A DNA stretch of 50,558 nt from assembly GCA_023411265.1 (NCBI GenBank), contig JAEYOX010000073.1:1-50558 (forward strand), given 5' to 3'. This DNA is from Bacteroidota bacterium (GTDB lineage Bacteria; Bacteroidota; Bacteroidia; Flavobacteriales; Weeksellaceae). This document shows positions 25,035-33,455 of this stretch, piece by piece. Numbering within the stretch: position 1 is the stretch's first letter; each line of letters starts with the position of its first letter. The position numbers and the translations under genes are program-made. The notes beneath the pieces are model-generated. The model saw nothing but the letters and a program-made list of their open reading frames with translations. It was not told where the DNA came from and did no database searches.

Positions 25035-25042
25035 TAAATTTG
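25035..25042 (+). promoter_or_regulatory. -7 box of pdxA promoter
   Basis: TAAATTTG, an exact TAnnTTTG match, 32 bases before the pdxA ATG. On the other strand TATCTTTG at 25068-25061 with TTG about 23 bases further may be the promoter reading into ribE. Confidence 0.5.
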
Positions 25043-25074
25043 TAATTCTCTAATAATCTTCAAAGATAATAAAT

Positions 25075-26166
25075 ATGAGTTCAAAAAACTACAAGATAAA
25101 AGTAGGAATTTCCATAGGCGATTTCAATGGGATAGGCCCGGAAATTATCATGAAATCTCTGAAAGATAAAAGCATTATAGATTATTTTACACCGATTATT
25201 TTTGGTTCAGGAAAACTTTTTACCTTCCAGAAAAATATGTTCAAACTTCAGCAGAATTTCCATTATATAGATGAAGTTTCGCAAGCGCAGAACGGAAAAA
25301 TAAACATGGTGAACCTCTGGAAAGACAATGTAAAAGTGGATCTCGGAACGCCGACAGAAGAATCCACGAAAATGGCTATTCATTCCTTGGAAGCCGCTGC
25401 ACAGGCTTTGATGAATGGTGACATTGATGTTCTGGTAACAGCACCCATCAATAAAGATGAAATGCTGAAGCAAGGATTTAAACATGCGGGACACACCGGT
25501 TTTTTTGAAGAAAAATTCGGAAAAAAAGGACTGATGTTTTTGGTAACCGAGGAGCTGAAAGTGGCCGTTTCCACACATCATATTCCAATATCTCAAATCC
25601 CAGAAAATATTTCGAAAGAGAAACTAAAGAAGCAAATCAAGCTTCTGAATCAATGTCTCATAGAGGATTTTTGTATTCAGAAACCCAAAATTGCGGTGCT
25701 GGGTCTTAATCCCCACGCTGGCGACGGAGGACAGATAGGAAATGAAGAAATGGAAATCATACAGCCCGTTATCCGGGAAGTTTTCGAGAACGGAATTATG
25801 GCCTTCGGACCCTTTCCTGCCGATAGTTTTTTTCAGCCGGAAAAATATAAACATTACGATGCGGTTTTGGCCATGTATCATGATCAGGGCCTCGCTCCTT
25901 TTAAGACGCTGGCTTATGAAGAGGGTGTCAATTTTACAGCTGGGCTCCCTGTAGTGCGGACTTCTCCGGATCATGGAGTGGCTTATGATATTGCCGGACA
26001 AAATATTGCTGACGAGAGAAGCTTTATGGAAGCGATTTTCACAGGAATTAAAATTTTTAAAAACCGCCAGGAGTATAATGCACTGATGAAGGACAGGCTG
26101 CGACCCAAAAAAGCATATGCTGATAGCGGTGTTGATGAGGACCTGCCAGATGCTTCAGAAGGATAG
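25075..26166 (+). CDS. pdxA: 4-hydroxythreonine-4-phosphate dehydrogenase
   Basis: A 363-residue protein of the PdxA family. The start region has ISIGDFNGIGPEI (12-24). Further on are APINKDEM (about 123-130), GHTGFFEEKFG, LNPHAGDGGQIGNEE (about 212-226) and AMYHDQGLAPFKTL (about 266-279), which carry the metal-binding His residues and the substrate pocket. PdxA oxidises 4-phosphohydroxy-L-threonine to an aminoketone in the DXP-dependent route to pyridoxal phosphate. A short acidic tail (SGVDEDLPDASEG) follows the domain. It precedes DUF177-rpmF-accB-accC on the same strand but those have their own promoter. Confidence 0.94.
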   Translation: MSSKNYKIKVGISIGDFNGIGPEIIMKSLKDKSIIDYFTPIIFGSGKLFTFQKNMFKLQQNFHYIDEVSQAQNGKINMVNLWKDNVKVDLGTPTEESTKMAIHSLEAAAQALMNGDIDVLVTAPINKDEMLKQGFKHAGHTGFFEEKFGKKGLMFLVTEELKVAVSTHHIPISQIPENISKEKLKKQIKLLNQCLIEDFCIQKPKIAVLGLNPHAGDGGQIGNEEMEIIQPVIREVFENGIMAFGPFPADSFFQPEKYKHYDAVLAMYHDQGLAPFKTLAYEEGVNFTAGLPVVRTSPDHGVAYDIAGQNIADERSFMEAIFTGIKIFKNRQEYNALMKDRLRPKKAYADSGVDEDLPDASEG

Positions 26167-26223
26167 AAGTTTAATTTCCATATTATTAATAGGAAAACAG
26201 ACTCGCTGCCAATAGAAAATTTA

Positions 26224-26254
26224 TTTGCTAATTCAAAAAAAATGCATATTTTTG
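26224..26254 (+). promoter_or_regulatory. Promoter of DUF177-rpmF, full Bacteroidota consensus
   Basis: TTTG (26224-26227), 19 bases, TATTTTTG (26247-26254). The first potential start of the next gene (26225) falls inside the -33 box, so the ATG at 26267 is the real start. Confidence 0.75.
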
Positions 26255-26266
26255 CAAACTCATTTT

Positions 26267-26788
26267 ATGGACAAGCTTAGAGATTATGATGTAGCTTTTT
26301 CCGGGCTTAAAGACGGAAAACATCAGTTCCGATTTGAGATAGATAAAACGTTATTTCAACTTTTTGAAACAGAGCTGGAGTTTACCAATCCCCGAATAGA
26401 AGCCAAAGTTCTTTTAGAAAAACATTCTACTTTTCTGGAACTTTGGATAGAAACAAATGGTGTTGTAGAACTGGTTTGCGATATTTCGGCTGAGCCTTTC
26501 GATGCGGCTATTTCCGGCGAAGTGAAAGTTTTGGTGAAATTCGGTGAAGAATACGATGACAGCAATGAAGAGGTGATTATTATTCCGACACAGGATCATG
26601 CGTTCAATGTAGCGCACTTGATTTATGAAAATATAATACTCTCTGTTCCAATGAAAAAAATCTCGCCGAATCTGAATGAAAAGGATCTGAGAATTCTGGA
26701 GAAATATCAGCCTAAAGTGAAGGAAGAAAAAGAAAGTGAAAGTGACCCGCGTTGGGAAGCTTTAAGAAAATTAAAAGACAATAATTAA
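26267..26788 (+). CDS. DUF177 (YceD) family protein
   Basis: A 173-residue acidic protein. It begins MDKLRDYDVAFSGLKDGKHQ and shows the DUF177 pattern: E-x-V-x-LEKHSTFLELWIETNG, then a Cys-containing strand (VELVCDISAEPFDA at about 66-79) and a E-D/E-rich loop, ending with a DPRW element (DPRWEALRKLK at about 160-170) that is the C-terminal hallmark of the family. YceD proteins are encoded next to rpmF in most bacteria and have been linked to large-subunit rRNA/ribosome maturation; the same arrangement is found here. The start at 26267 is chosen because the earlier one lies in the promoter. Confidence 0.88.
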   Translation: MDKLRDYDVAFSGLKDGKHQFRFEIDKTLFQLFETELEFTNPRIEAKVLLEKHSTFLELWIETNGVVELVCDISAEPFDAAISGEVKVLVKFGEEYDDSNEEVIIIPTQDHAFNVAHLIYENIILSVPMKKISPNLNEKDLRILEKYQPKVKEEKESESDPRWEALRKLKDNN

Positions 26789-26846
26789 TAAATAGTTTAA
26801 TATGATGAGATGACGAGTCTCATCACTCATCAAAAAAATTATTACA

Positions 26847-27050
26847 ATGGCACATCCAAAGAGAAGACAGTCGTCCACAAGAAGAGATAAGAGAAGGACT
26901 CACTACAAAGCTGAGGTTCCTCAATTGGCAAAAGACGCCGCCAGCGGCGAGCTGCACCTTTACCACAGAGCGCACTGGCATGAAGGAAAACTTTATTACA
27001 GAGGAAAAGTAGTAATGGAAAAAGACGGAGAAACTACTGAAGAGAACTAA
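26847..27050 (+). CDS. rpmF: 50S ribosomal protein L32
   Basis: A 67-residue basic protein starting MAHPKRRQSSTRRDKRRTHY, with the L32 features KRR.S..RRDKRR and HRAHWHEGKLYYRGK in the middle. The zinc-binding cysteines of some L32 forms are absent, so this is the Cys-free type. It follows the DUF177 gene by 58 bases in the conserved yceD-rpmF arrangement and ends in a terminator. Confidence 0.96.
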   Translation: MAHPKRRQSSTRRDKRRTHYKAEVPQLAKDAASGELHLYHRAHWHEGKLYYRGKVVMEKDGETTEEN

Positions 27051-27082
27051 GACAACTACTTAGAAAAATCTCAATTTAATAT

Positions 27083-27121
27083 AAAAACCACTCGATTTTG
27101 TTTAATTTCGGGTGGTTTTTT
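27083..27121 (+). terminator. rpmF terminator
   Basis: AAAAACCACTCGA (27083-27095) pairs with TCGGGTGGTTTTT (27108-27120), one G-T pair, followed by a T-rich run. It begins 33 bases after the rpmF stop and slightly overlaps the accB promoter region. Confidence 0.8.
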
Positions 27122-27122
27122 G

Positions 27123-27151
27123 TTGTTTTGTACGTTTTTTTGGTATCTTTG
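27123..27151 (+). promoter_or_regulatory. accB promoter
   Basis: TTG (27123-27125), 18 bases, TATCTTTG (27144-27151), 23 bases before the accB ATG. Confidence 0.6.
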
Positions 27152-27174
27152 ATGCCTTAACAAAAAATCAAATT

Positions 27175-27660
27175 ATGGACATCAGAGAAATACAGAATCT
27201 TATTAAATTTGTTTCCAAATCGGAAGTTTCAGAAGTGAAATATAAAACAAAAGATTTTGAAATTACCATTAAAACACCATTGGGAGGAAACGAGAATGTA
27301 AGTTATATCGCTCAACCCCAGATGTATCCTACTCAGGCTCCCGTAGCTGCACCAGCAGTTTCCGCACCTCCAGCTCCTGTTGAACAACCTGCAAAGGAAA
27401 AAGTAGACGACGATAGCAAATATGTCGCCATCAAATCACCAATGATCGGAACTTTTTACAGAAAACCCGCTCCGGATAAAGATGTTTTCGTGAACGTAGG
27501 AGATGAAGTTTCTGTGGGAAAAGTGGTTTGCGTAATAGAAGCAATGAAACTCTTTAATCAGATTGAGTCTGAAATTTCTGGGAAAATCGTGAAGATTTTA
27601 GTGGACGATGCTACTCCTGTGGAGTACGATCAGCCTTTATTTTTAGTGGATCCGTCTTAA
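27175..27660 (+). CDS. accB: Acetyl-CoA carboxylase biotin carboxyl carrier protein
   Basis: A 161-residue protein. The N-terminal part starts MDIREIQNLIKFVSKSEVSE as in AccB, then a Pro/Ala-rich linker (about 55-80, APVAAPAVSAPPAP) and a biotinyl domain with the biotinylation motif EAMKLFNQI; the modified Lys is 125. AccB carries the carboxyl group from AccC to the AccA/AccD carboxyltransferase for malonyl-CoA synthesis. An upstream start (27112) would place 21 extra residues over the terminator and promoter and is rejected. accC follows after 74 bases. Confidence 0.96.
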   Translation: MDIREIQNLIKFVSKSEVSEVKYKTKDFEITIKTPLGGNENVSYIAQPQMYPTQAPVAAPAVSAPPAPVEQPAKEKVDDDSKYVAIKSPMIGTFYRKPAPDKDVFVNVGDEVSVGKVVCVIEAMKLFNQIESEISGKIVKILVDDATPVEYDQPLFLVDPS

Positions 27661-27734
27661 TTGATAAGCAATTAATAAATGAGAATGATCCCATTTTCAC
27701 ATTTTCAAATTTTCTCCTTTTCAAATTAATTAAG

Positions 27735-29087
27735 ATGTTCAAAAAAATATTGATCGCCAACCGTGGCGAAATTGCAATGCGTATACTCCGTACATGCAAA
27801 GAAATGGGAATAAAAACGGTTGCAGTATATTCCACAGCGGATAAGGACAGCCTCCATGTCCGGTTTGCAGATGAAGCAGTTTGCATTGGTCCGGCCATGA
27901 GCAAGGATTCATATCTGAAAATACCAAACATTATCTCAGCTGCAGAAATTACCAATGCGGATGCAATCCATCCGGGATACGGATTTCTTTCTGAAAATTC
28001 CAATTTTTCCAGAATTTGTCAGAAGAATGGAATTAAATTTATTGGCGCCACACCAGAGCAAATCGACAGAATGGGCGATAAAGCTAACGCCAAGGCTACA
28101 ATGAAAGAAGCCGGTGTTCCCTGCGTTCCAGGATCTGAAGGTTTAATTGGTTCATACGAAGATGCGGCAAGAATCGCCGAAGAAATTGGATTTCCTGTCA
28201 TGATAAAAGCTACTGCCGGAGGTGGAGGAAAAGGAATGCGCAGGGTATGGAACGCTTCAGAACTTAAAGAACATTGGGAATCTGCTATTCAGGAAGCTGT
28301 AGCTGCATTCGGGAACGGCGGAATGTATATGGAAAAGCTGATTGAAGAACCAAGACATATTGAAATTCAGATTGCCGGAGATCAGTATGGAAAAGCCTGT
28401 CACCTTTCGGAAAGAGACTGTTCTGTCCAAAGAAGAAATCAAAAACTTACCGAAGAAACGCCATCACCGTTCATGACGGATGAACTTCGTGAAGAAATGG
28501 GAAAGGCAGCAGTGAAAGCTGCGGAATATATCGGATATGAAGGCGTGGGAACAATAGAATTTCTGGTAGATAAACACAGAAATTTCTATTTTATGGAAAT
28601 GAATACCCGTATTCAAGTAGAACACCCAATCACGGAACAGGTAATAGATTATGACCTTATTCGCGAGCAAATTATGTTGGCTGCAGGAACACCTATTTCA
28701 GGGATAAATCATTACCCGAAACTGCACTCTATAGAGTGTAGAATTAATGCCGAAGATCCGTATAATGATTTCAGACCAAGTCCCGGAAAAATCACCAGTC
28801 TGAATATTCCCGGTGGACACGGAATCCGTGTGGATACTCACGTGTACTCAGGTTATACCATTCCGTCCAATTATGATTCGATGATTGCAAAGCTAATTAC
28901 CACGGCACAAACGCGGGATGAAGCGATTGCAAAAATGAGACGTGCTTTGGAAGAGTTCTATATCGAAGGTGTGAAAACTACCATTCCTTTCCATCGACAG
29001 CTCATGGAAAATGAGGATTATCTGGCAGGAAACTACACTACGAAATTTATGGAAGATTTTGTAATGGATAAGAGTTTCGAGAATTAA
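27735..29087 (+). CDS. accC: Acetyl-CoA carboxylase biotin carboxylase subunit
   Basis: A 450-residue ATP-grasp enzyme. Key stretches are KILIANRGEIAMRILRTCKE (4-23), HPGYGFLSEN (about 76-85), the glycine loop KATAGGGGKGMRR (about 158-170), and EMNTRIQVEHPITEQV (about 288-303). It carboxylates the biotin on AccB with bicarbonate and ATP. The gene lies directly after accB in the classic order. The other partner, accA, is 9 kb away and carries a premature stop. Confidence 0.97.
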   Translation: MFKKILIANRGEIAMRILRTCKEMGIKTVAVYSTADKDSLHVRFADEAVCIGPAMSKDSYLKIPNIISAAEITNADAIHPGYGFLSENSNFSRICQKNGIKFIGATPEQIDRMGDKANAKATMKEAGVPCVPGSEGLIGSYEDAARIAEEIGFPVMIKATAGGGGKGMRRVWNASELKEHWESAIQEAVAAFGNGGMYMEKLIEEPRHIEIQIAGDQYGKACHLSERDCSVQRRNQKLTEETPSPFMTDELREEMGKAAVKAAEYIGYEGVGTIEFLVDKHRNFYFMEMNTRIQVEHPITEQVIDYDLIREQIMLAAGTPISGINHYPKLHSIECRINAEDPYNDFRPSPGKITSLNIPGGHGIRVDTHVYSGYTIPSNYDSMIAKLITTAQTRDEAIAKMRRALEEFYIEGVKTTIPFHRQLMENEDYLAGNYTTKFMEDFVMDKSFEN

Positions 29088-29112
29088 TAATGGTCTAATA
29101 TAAGATCAGAGG

Positions 29113-29145
29113 AAGCCGTCCCAATTTTTTGTGGCGGCTTTTTTA
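29113..29145 (+). terminator. Terminator after accBC
   Basis: AAGCCG (29113-29118) pairs with CGGCTT (29135-29140), extended by G-T and C-G pairs, followed by TTTTT. The remaining sequence up to 29376 holds no recognisable gene. Confidence 0.6.
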
Positions 29146-29376
29146 CACACTGCGTTAGTTAATTGAAACAAATCTACCGATCTCTCGTTTATATAATTTA
29201 ATGAGCCGGTATTCTGCATTGTAATAAAAACATAAAGATGGAGAAGTCTTAATATACGGTTCGGGAAACAGAAAATTGATGAAGATTTCATTTATTCAGT
29301 AATGTCACGCAAAGTAAGATACGATACACTTGAAAATAAATCATTATTTTTGCTTTTTAAAATAAGGAAAACAATC

Positions 29377-30621
29377 ATGCAAAACCTCCCACGTACTTCA
29401 TCCGCTTTCATAGAACTCGAAGAAAAATATGGCGCTCACAATTATCATCCGCTACCGGTAGTACTGGAGCGGGGAGAAGGGGTGTATGTATGGGACGTGG
29501 AAGGAAAAAAATATTATGATTTTTTATCTGCGTATTCCGCTGTCAATCAGGGTCATTCACATCCTGCAATTGTAGAAGCGCTGGTGCATCAGGCGGGTAA
29601 ATTGGCCCTCACTTCCAGAGCTTTTTACAATTCTAATTTAGGCGAATACGAGAAGAAAATAACAGAACTTTTCGGGTTTGATAAAGTTTTGCCCATGAAT
29701 TCCGGTGCAGAGGCGGTAGAAACAGCCCTAAAAATTGCGAGAAAATGGAGCTATGAAGTAAAGGGAGTTCAGAAAAATTCTGCAAAAATTATTGTTTGTG
29801 AGAATAACTTCCACGGACGAACAACAACTATAGTTTCTTTTTCTAACGATCCGGATGCGCATAAAAATTACGGACCTTTCACTCCGGGGTTTGAAAAAAT
29901 TCCCTACAATGATTTGGAAGCGCTTCGTAATGTTCTGGAAAATGATGCTGAAAATATTGCTGCGTTTTTAGTTGAGCCAATTCAGGGAGAAGCCGGAGTG
30001 TATGTGCCGGACGAAGGTTACCTAAAAGGCGCATCGGAACTTTGCCAAAAACATAATGTTCTCTTCATTGCTGACGAGGTACAAACAGGAATTGCAAGAA
30101 CCGGAAAGTTGATTGCCTGTCATAACGAGAATGTTCAGCCCGATATTTTGATATTAGGAAAAGCACTTTCTGGTGGAATGTATCCTGTATCGGCAGTATT
30201 GGCTAATGATCATATAATGAATGTTATACAGCCCGGTCAGCACGGATCTACATTCGGAGGAAATCCATTAGCCTGTGCAGTAGCAATGGCAGCTTTGGAT
30301 GTAGTGGAAGATGAAAAATTGTCTGAAAGAGCAGAAACTTTAGGCAAAATTTTCCGTTCCGAAATGAAAAAAGTGATTGAAAAAACCGACCTCATTACGC
30401 ATGTTCGGGGAAAAGGGCTTCTGAACGCTATTCTCATTAATGATACCCCCGAAAGTTCCACGGCCTGGAATATCTGCCTGAAACTTCGGGACAACGGACT
30501 TCTGGCCAAGCCAACGCACGGCAATATCATAAGGCTGGCTCCGCCATTAGTGATCACCGAAGAACAAATTATGGATTGCGTTCAGATTATTGAAAAAACG
30601 GTGTTGGAGTATAAGAAATAG
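29377..30621 (+). CDS. rocD: Ornithine--oxo-acid transaminase
   Basis: A 414-residue class III aminotransferase. The start region LEEKYGAHNYHPLPVVLERG, then PMNSGAEAVETALKIARKW (about 105-123), EPIQGEAGV, ADEVQTGIARTG and the PLP Lys262 in LGKALSGGMYPV match ornithine aminotransferase. It converts ornithine and 2-oxoglutarate to glutamate semialdehyde and glutamate. The ATG at 29377 gives the usual length; a start at 29302 is open but would put 25 extra residues over a possible promoter (TATTTTTG at 29345-29352). The first glycosyltransferase gene follows after three bases on the same strand, perhaps by readthrough. Confidence 0.94.
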   Translation: MQNLPRTSSAFIELEEKYGAHNYHPLPVVLERGEGVYVWDVEGKKYYDFLSAYSAVNQGHSHPAIVEALVHQAGKLALTSRAFYNSNLGEYEKKITELFGFDKVLPMNSGAEAVETALKIARKWSYEVKGVQKNSAKIIVCENNFHGRTTTIVSFSNDPDAHKNYGPFTPGFEKIPYNDLEALRNVLENDAENIAAFLVEPIQGEAGVYVPDEGYLKGASELCQKHNVLFIADEVQTGIARTGKLIACHNENVQPDILILGKALSGGMYPVSAVLANDHIMNVIQPGQHGSTFGGNPLACAVAMAALDVVEDEKLSERAETLGKIFRSEMKKVIEKTDLITHVRGKGLLNAILINDTPESSTAWNICLKLRDNGLLAKPTHGNIIRLAPPLVITEEQIMDCVQIIEKTVLEYKK

Positions 30622-30624
30622 CAT

Positions 30625-31374
30625 ATGCCCGAGAAAATCAGCGGATTAATCATTACTTATAATGAAGAAAAGAATATTCAGGATGTCCTGAAATGTTTTG
30701 ATTTTTGTGATGAAATAATCGTCGTTGATTCATTTAGTACCGATCAAACTGTACAAATTGCCCGGCAAAACCCTAAGGTTCAGATTGATCAGCATAGATT
30801 TGTAGATTATACGAAACAACGTAACAGAGCCCTGTCCCTAGCTGAAAATGACTGGGTTTTTTTTCTTGACGGTGATGAAAGAACCACGCCGGAACTACAG
30901 GAGGAAATCATCAAAACAATAAACTTGAAGGATGCAAAAGATGCCTATTATATTCGCAGAATCTTTTTTGTTGGGAAGAAAAAGATAAAATTCTCGGGAA
31001 CTCAAAATGATAAAAATTTCCGTCTGTTCCGAAAATCTAAAGCCAAATACGCAGAAAATAAAAAGGTCCATGAAACTTTAGAGGTCAATGGAACTACCGG
31101 AATACTAAAAAATAAACTCCTTCACTATTCTTTTGAAAATTTCGAAGCCTTTAAGACTAAAATGCTTTATTATGGTCTATTGAAAGGAAAAGAACTTGCA
31201 GAAAAAGGCGAAAAATATTCCGTCATCACTCATGGGAGCAAGGTAGTTTTTAAGTTTATCAAAATGTATTTTCTGAAATTAGGATTTCTGGATGGTATAA
31301 ATGGCCTAAAAATCAGTTATTTGCAGAGCCTATACGTACATGAAACCAATCAAACTTTAAAGCAGAAAAAATGA
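30625..31374 (+). CDS. GT2 glycosyltransferase, lipopolysaccharide-core type
   Basis: A 249-residue protein of the GT2 family close to the KdtX/WaaE/LgtF group: ISGLIITYNEEKNIQDVLKC (5-24), IIVVDSFSTDQT (about 32-43), YTKQRNRALSLAENDWVFFL (about 61-80) followed by the DGDE metal-binding motif, and RLFRKSKAKY with HETLEVNGTTG further on. Members add glucose or a similar sugar to the inner core of lipopolysaccharide. There is no membrane segment of its own. It overlaps the next gene by four bases, starting a translationally linked cluster. Confidence 0.88.
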   Translation: MPEKISGLIITYNEEKNIQDVLKCFDFCDEIIVVDSFSTDQTVQIARQNPKVQIDQHRFVDYTKQRNRALSLAENDWVFFLDGDERTTPELQEEIIKTINLKDAKDAYYIRRIFFVGKKKIKFSGTQNDKNFRLFRKSKAKYAENKKVHETLEVNGTTGILKNKLLHYSFENFEAFKTKMLYYGLLKGKELAEKGEKYSVITHGSKVVFKFIKMYFLKLGFLDGINGLKISYLQSLYVHETNQTLKQKK

Positions 31375-32342
31375 AAATATGTCTGATCAGTTTTGATTTC
31401 TGGCATTATGATGAGCACATTATACGCAAGCTGAATGAACTTGATATTAATGCTCACCATATCAACATTGGAGCTTTTTCACATAAACATTTGGGCAGCA
31501 AAATTTCGAATGCTTTCAGCAAAATATTCTTGGGGAAGAACCTTAAACATCAGAAACGGCAAAGGTTTGTAATAGAATCCCTTGAAAAAATCGGTTTTCA
31601 GGATCAAATTCTGGTGTTAAATCCGGACACTTTAGATTCAGAGACTTTGCAATTCATCAAAGAGCGAACCCACCGCTGCCTCACTTACCTATATGATAGT
31701 TTGGAACGCTATCCTGTACATGACAAACTTCATTTTTTTGATAAGATCTTTTCCTTTGATGACAAAGATGTACGGGAATTTGGTTTTGAGAAACTCACCA
31801 ACTATAATTATCTTGGGTACCTTCCTGCTGAGGTTCAGAATCCCCGACTGGATCTGTACTACATTACTTCTTATGATAAGGACAGAAACTGCATTTTGCG
31901 GAAATTGGCTCCTGCGTTGCAGAAAAAAGGAATTTCCTATCGTTTTCTAATCGTAGGCAAACGAGTTTGGAAAGAGCATGTTAAAGTTGGCAGAGGGTCA
32001 CTGAAAAATTATACGGTTCTTAGACGTGGAACTATTCCCGCAACGGAAACCATTAGGGGTTATAGAAATACGAAAGCTATACTTGAGCTGATGCGGGCTG
32101 GACAAACAGGTTTAAGTTTTCGTTTTTTTGAAGCAATGGCATTGGAAAAAAAAATTATTACGAACAATCGTGAAATAATAAATTATGATTTCTATACTCC
32201 TGAAAATATTTTGATTCTGGAGAATGATTTCAGCAATTTAAATAAAGAGTTTTTTGAGAAACCTTATCGCAAGTTGCCCCAAAATATTTACGATTATTAT
32301 ACGTTGGACAAATGGGTAGACCGCGTTTTTGATTTGAAATGA
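31371..32342 (+). CDS. Uncharacterised glycosyltransferase-like protein (paralog A)
   Basis: A 323-residue soluble protein of no family I can name. It opens MKICLISFDFWHYDEHIIRK like GT-B glycosyltransferases and ends with a nucleotide-sugar-type region: ILELMRAGQTGLSFRFFEAM (about 241-260), KKIITNNREIINYDFYTPEN (about 264-283). The gene at 32424 has the same C-terminal pattern (GLSFR.FE, KK.ITTN, Y.FY.P.N) with otherwise different sequence, so they are diverged paralogs. The resemblance is to CgeB/RfaS-like proteins of polysaccharide loci; function as a glycosyltransferase is inferred from context. ATGA overlaps both neighbours. Confidence 0.7.
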   Translation: MKICLISFDFWHYDEHIIRKLNELDINAHHINIGAFSHKHLGSKISNAFSKIFLGKNLKHQKRQRFVIESLEKIGFQDQILVLNPDTLDSETLQFIKERTHRCLTYLYDSLERYPVHDKLHFFDKIFSFDDKDVREFGFEKLTNYNYLGYLPAEVQNPRLDLYYITSYDKDRNCILRKLAPALQKKGISYRFLIVGKRVWKEHVKVGRGSLKNYTVLRRGTIPATETIRGYRNTKAILELMRAGQTGLSFRFFEAMALEKKIITNNREIINYDFYTPENILILENDFSNLNKEFFEKPYRKLPQNIYDYYTLDKWVDRVFDLK

Positions 32343-32434
32343 ATAAGCTCCGGCACATACTGATCTTCACCAAAGAATTTCACCATCCGTTAACTTCAAA
32401 AAGCGGGAGAATGGCAACACCAAATGAAATTTAA
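32339..32434 (+). pseudogene. Remnant of a further glycosyltransferase start
   Basis: A 31-codon frame starts at the ATGA that ends the previous gene and reads MNKLRHILIFTKEFHHPLTS followed by KSGRMATPNEI and a stop. The first part resembles the start of GT4-type glycosyltransferases (ILI.T.EF.HP), as if the rest of a gene has been deleted. The stop overlaps the start of the next gene (ATGAAATTTAA at 32424). A chance short frame remains possible, but the coupled position of its ATG argues for a real remnant. Confidence 0.45.
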
Positions 32435-33455
32435 TAAAAAAAACATACTAGTTCTACTGCCTTCTAACTATCAGCTATATGCTCTAATAGAAAAAAATCT
32501 TTTGGAAAACGGTTTTGATGCTAACGTGCTTACTCCAGATTTAGCGAAATTCAGATACAAGAATTTATATCAGAAAATCACCAATTTCTACCAAAAGACC
32601 TTTTTTAATAATAAAGAATATAAAAGAAAGCTGAAGGAAAAATTTGCTACTGAACAGCTTATAAAAGCGATAGATAAACATTCATTTTATGAATATGTGC
32701 TGGTAATAAGAGCGGATTTTTTTCCGATGGAAATTCTAAACCACGTCAGAGCGAAAACCCATAACCTTGTAAGCTATCATTTTGATGGCATTAACAGATA
32801 CCCAGAGATTTTTGGAAGGATATCAATCTTTGACAGATTTTACGTGTTTGACCGTGAGGATATAGATCAGCATCGTAATTTGGAGCTGTTACCATGCACT
32901 AATTTCTACTTTGATTACCCTGAATTACCGGATCCTAACATAAAATTTGATTTTTATTTTTTAGGCTCTTATCATGAAAGTCGGAATGCAATCTTACTGG
33001 ATTTTCAAAAGTTTAGTGAAAAACATCAAATGGCGGCTAAAATGCAAATTGTTTATAATAAGGAGGATTTACCCAGCAGAGATATTCAGGCTAAATTTGA
33101 ATGTATACCTCGCTATATCAGCTTTAAGAGCTACCTTTTGAATATACAGAACAGCAGATATATTCTTGATATCTTGATATCAGAACACAGTGGATTGTCT
33201 TTCAGAGTTTTTGAAAGCCTTAAATACAAAAAGAAGCTGATCACCACTAACACAACCATTGTGGGCTATGAGTTTTACCATCCTAATAACATTTTCGTTT
33301 TGGATAATAATTACAATCAGCTGTTGGAGTTTCTTGAATTGCCGTATGTTGAAATAGATGACTCCATTATAAAGACATATAGTTTTACAAATTGGCTTAA
33401 TTATCTTTTCAAAATAGAACCTTATAGAAATATTGATTTGCCCGATGTTAGTTAG
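32424..33455 (+). CDS. Uncharacterised glycosyltransferase-like protein (paralog B)
   Basis: A 343-residue soluble protein. It begins MKFNKKNILVLLPSNYQLYA and carries the shared C-terminal block SGLSFRVFESLKYKKKLITT (about 255-274) and NTTIVGYEFYHPNN, the same as in paralog A at 31371. The middle has YYHFDGINRYPEIFGRI-like spacing to YLYDSLERYP of the paralog, so both share a domain that could bind a nucleotide sugar. No catalytic motif is certain. It is followed by a GT2 gene with an 11-base overlap, so it is part of the same operon. Low sequence identity between the two suggests different substrates. Confidence 0.68.
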   Translation: MKFNKKNILVLLPSNYQLYALIEKNLLENGFDANVLTPDLAKFRYKNLYQKITNFYQKTFFNNKEYKRKLKEKFATEQLIKAIDKHSFYEYVLVIRADFFPMEILNHVRAKTHNLVSYHFDGINRYPEIFGRISIFDRFYVFDREDIDQHRNLELLPCTNFYFDYPELPDPNIKFDFYFLGSYHESRNAILLDFQKFSEKHQMAAKMQIVYNKEDLPSRDIQAKFECIPRYISFKSYLLNIQNSRYILDILISEHSGLSFRVFESLKYKKKLITTNTTIVGYEFYHPNNIFVLDNNYNQLLEFLELPYVEIDDSIIKTYSFTNWLNYLFKIEPYRNIDLPDVS

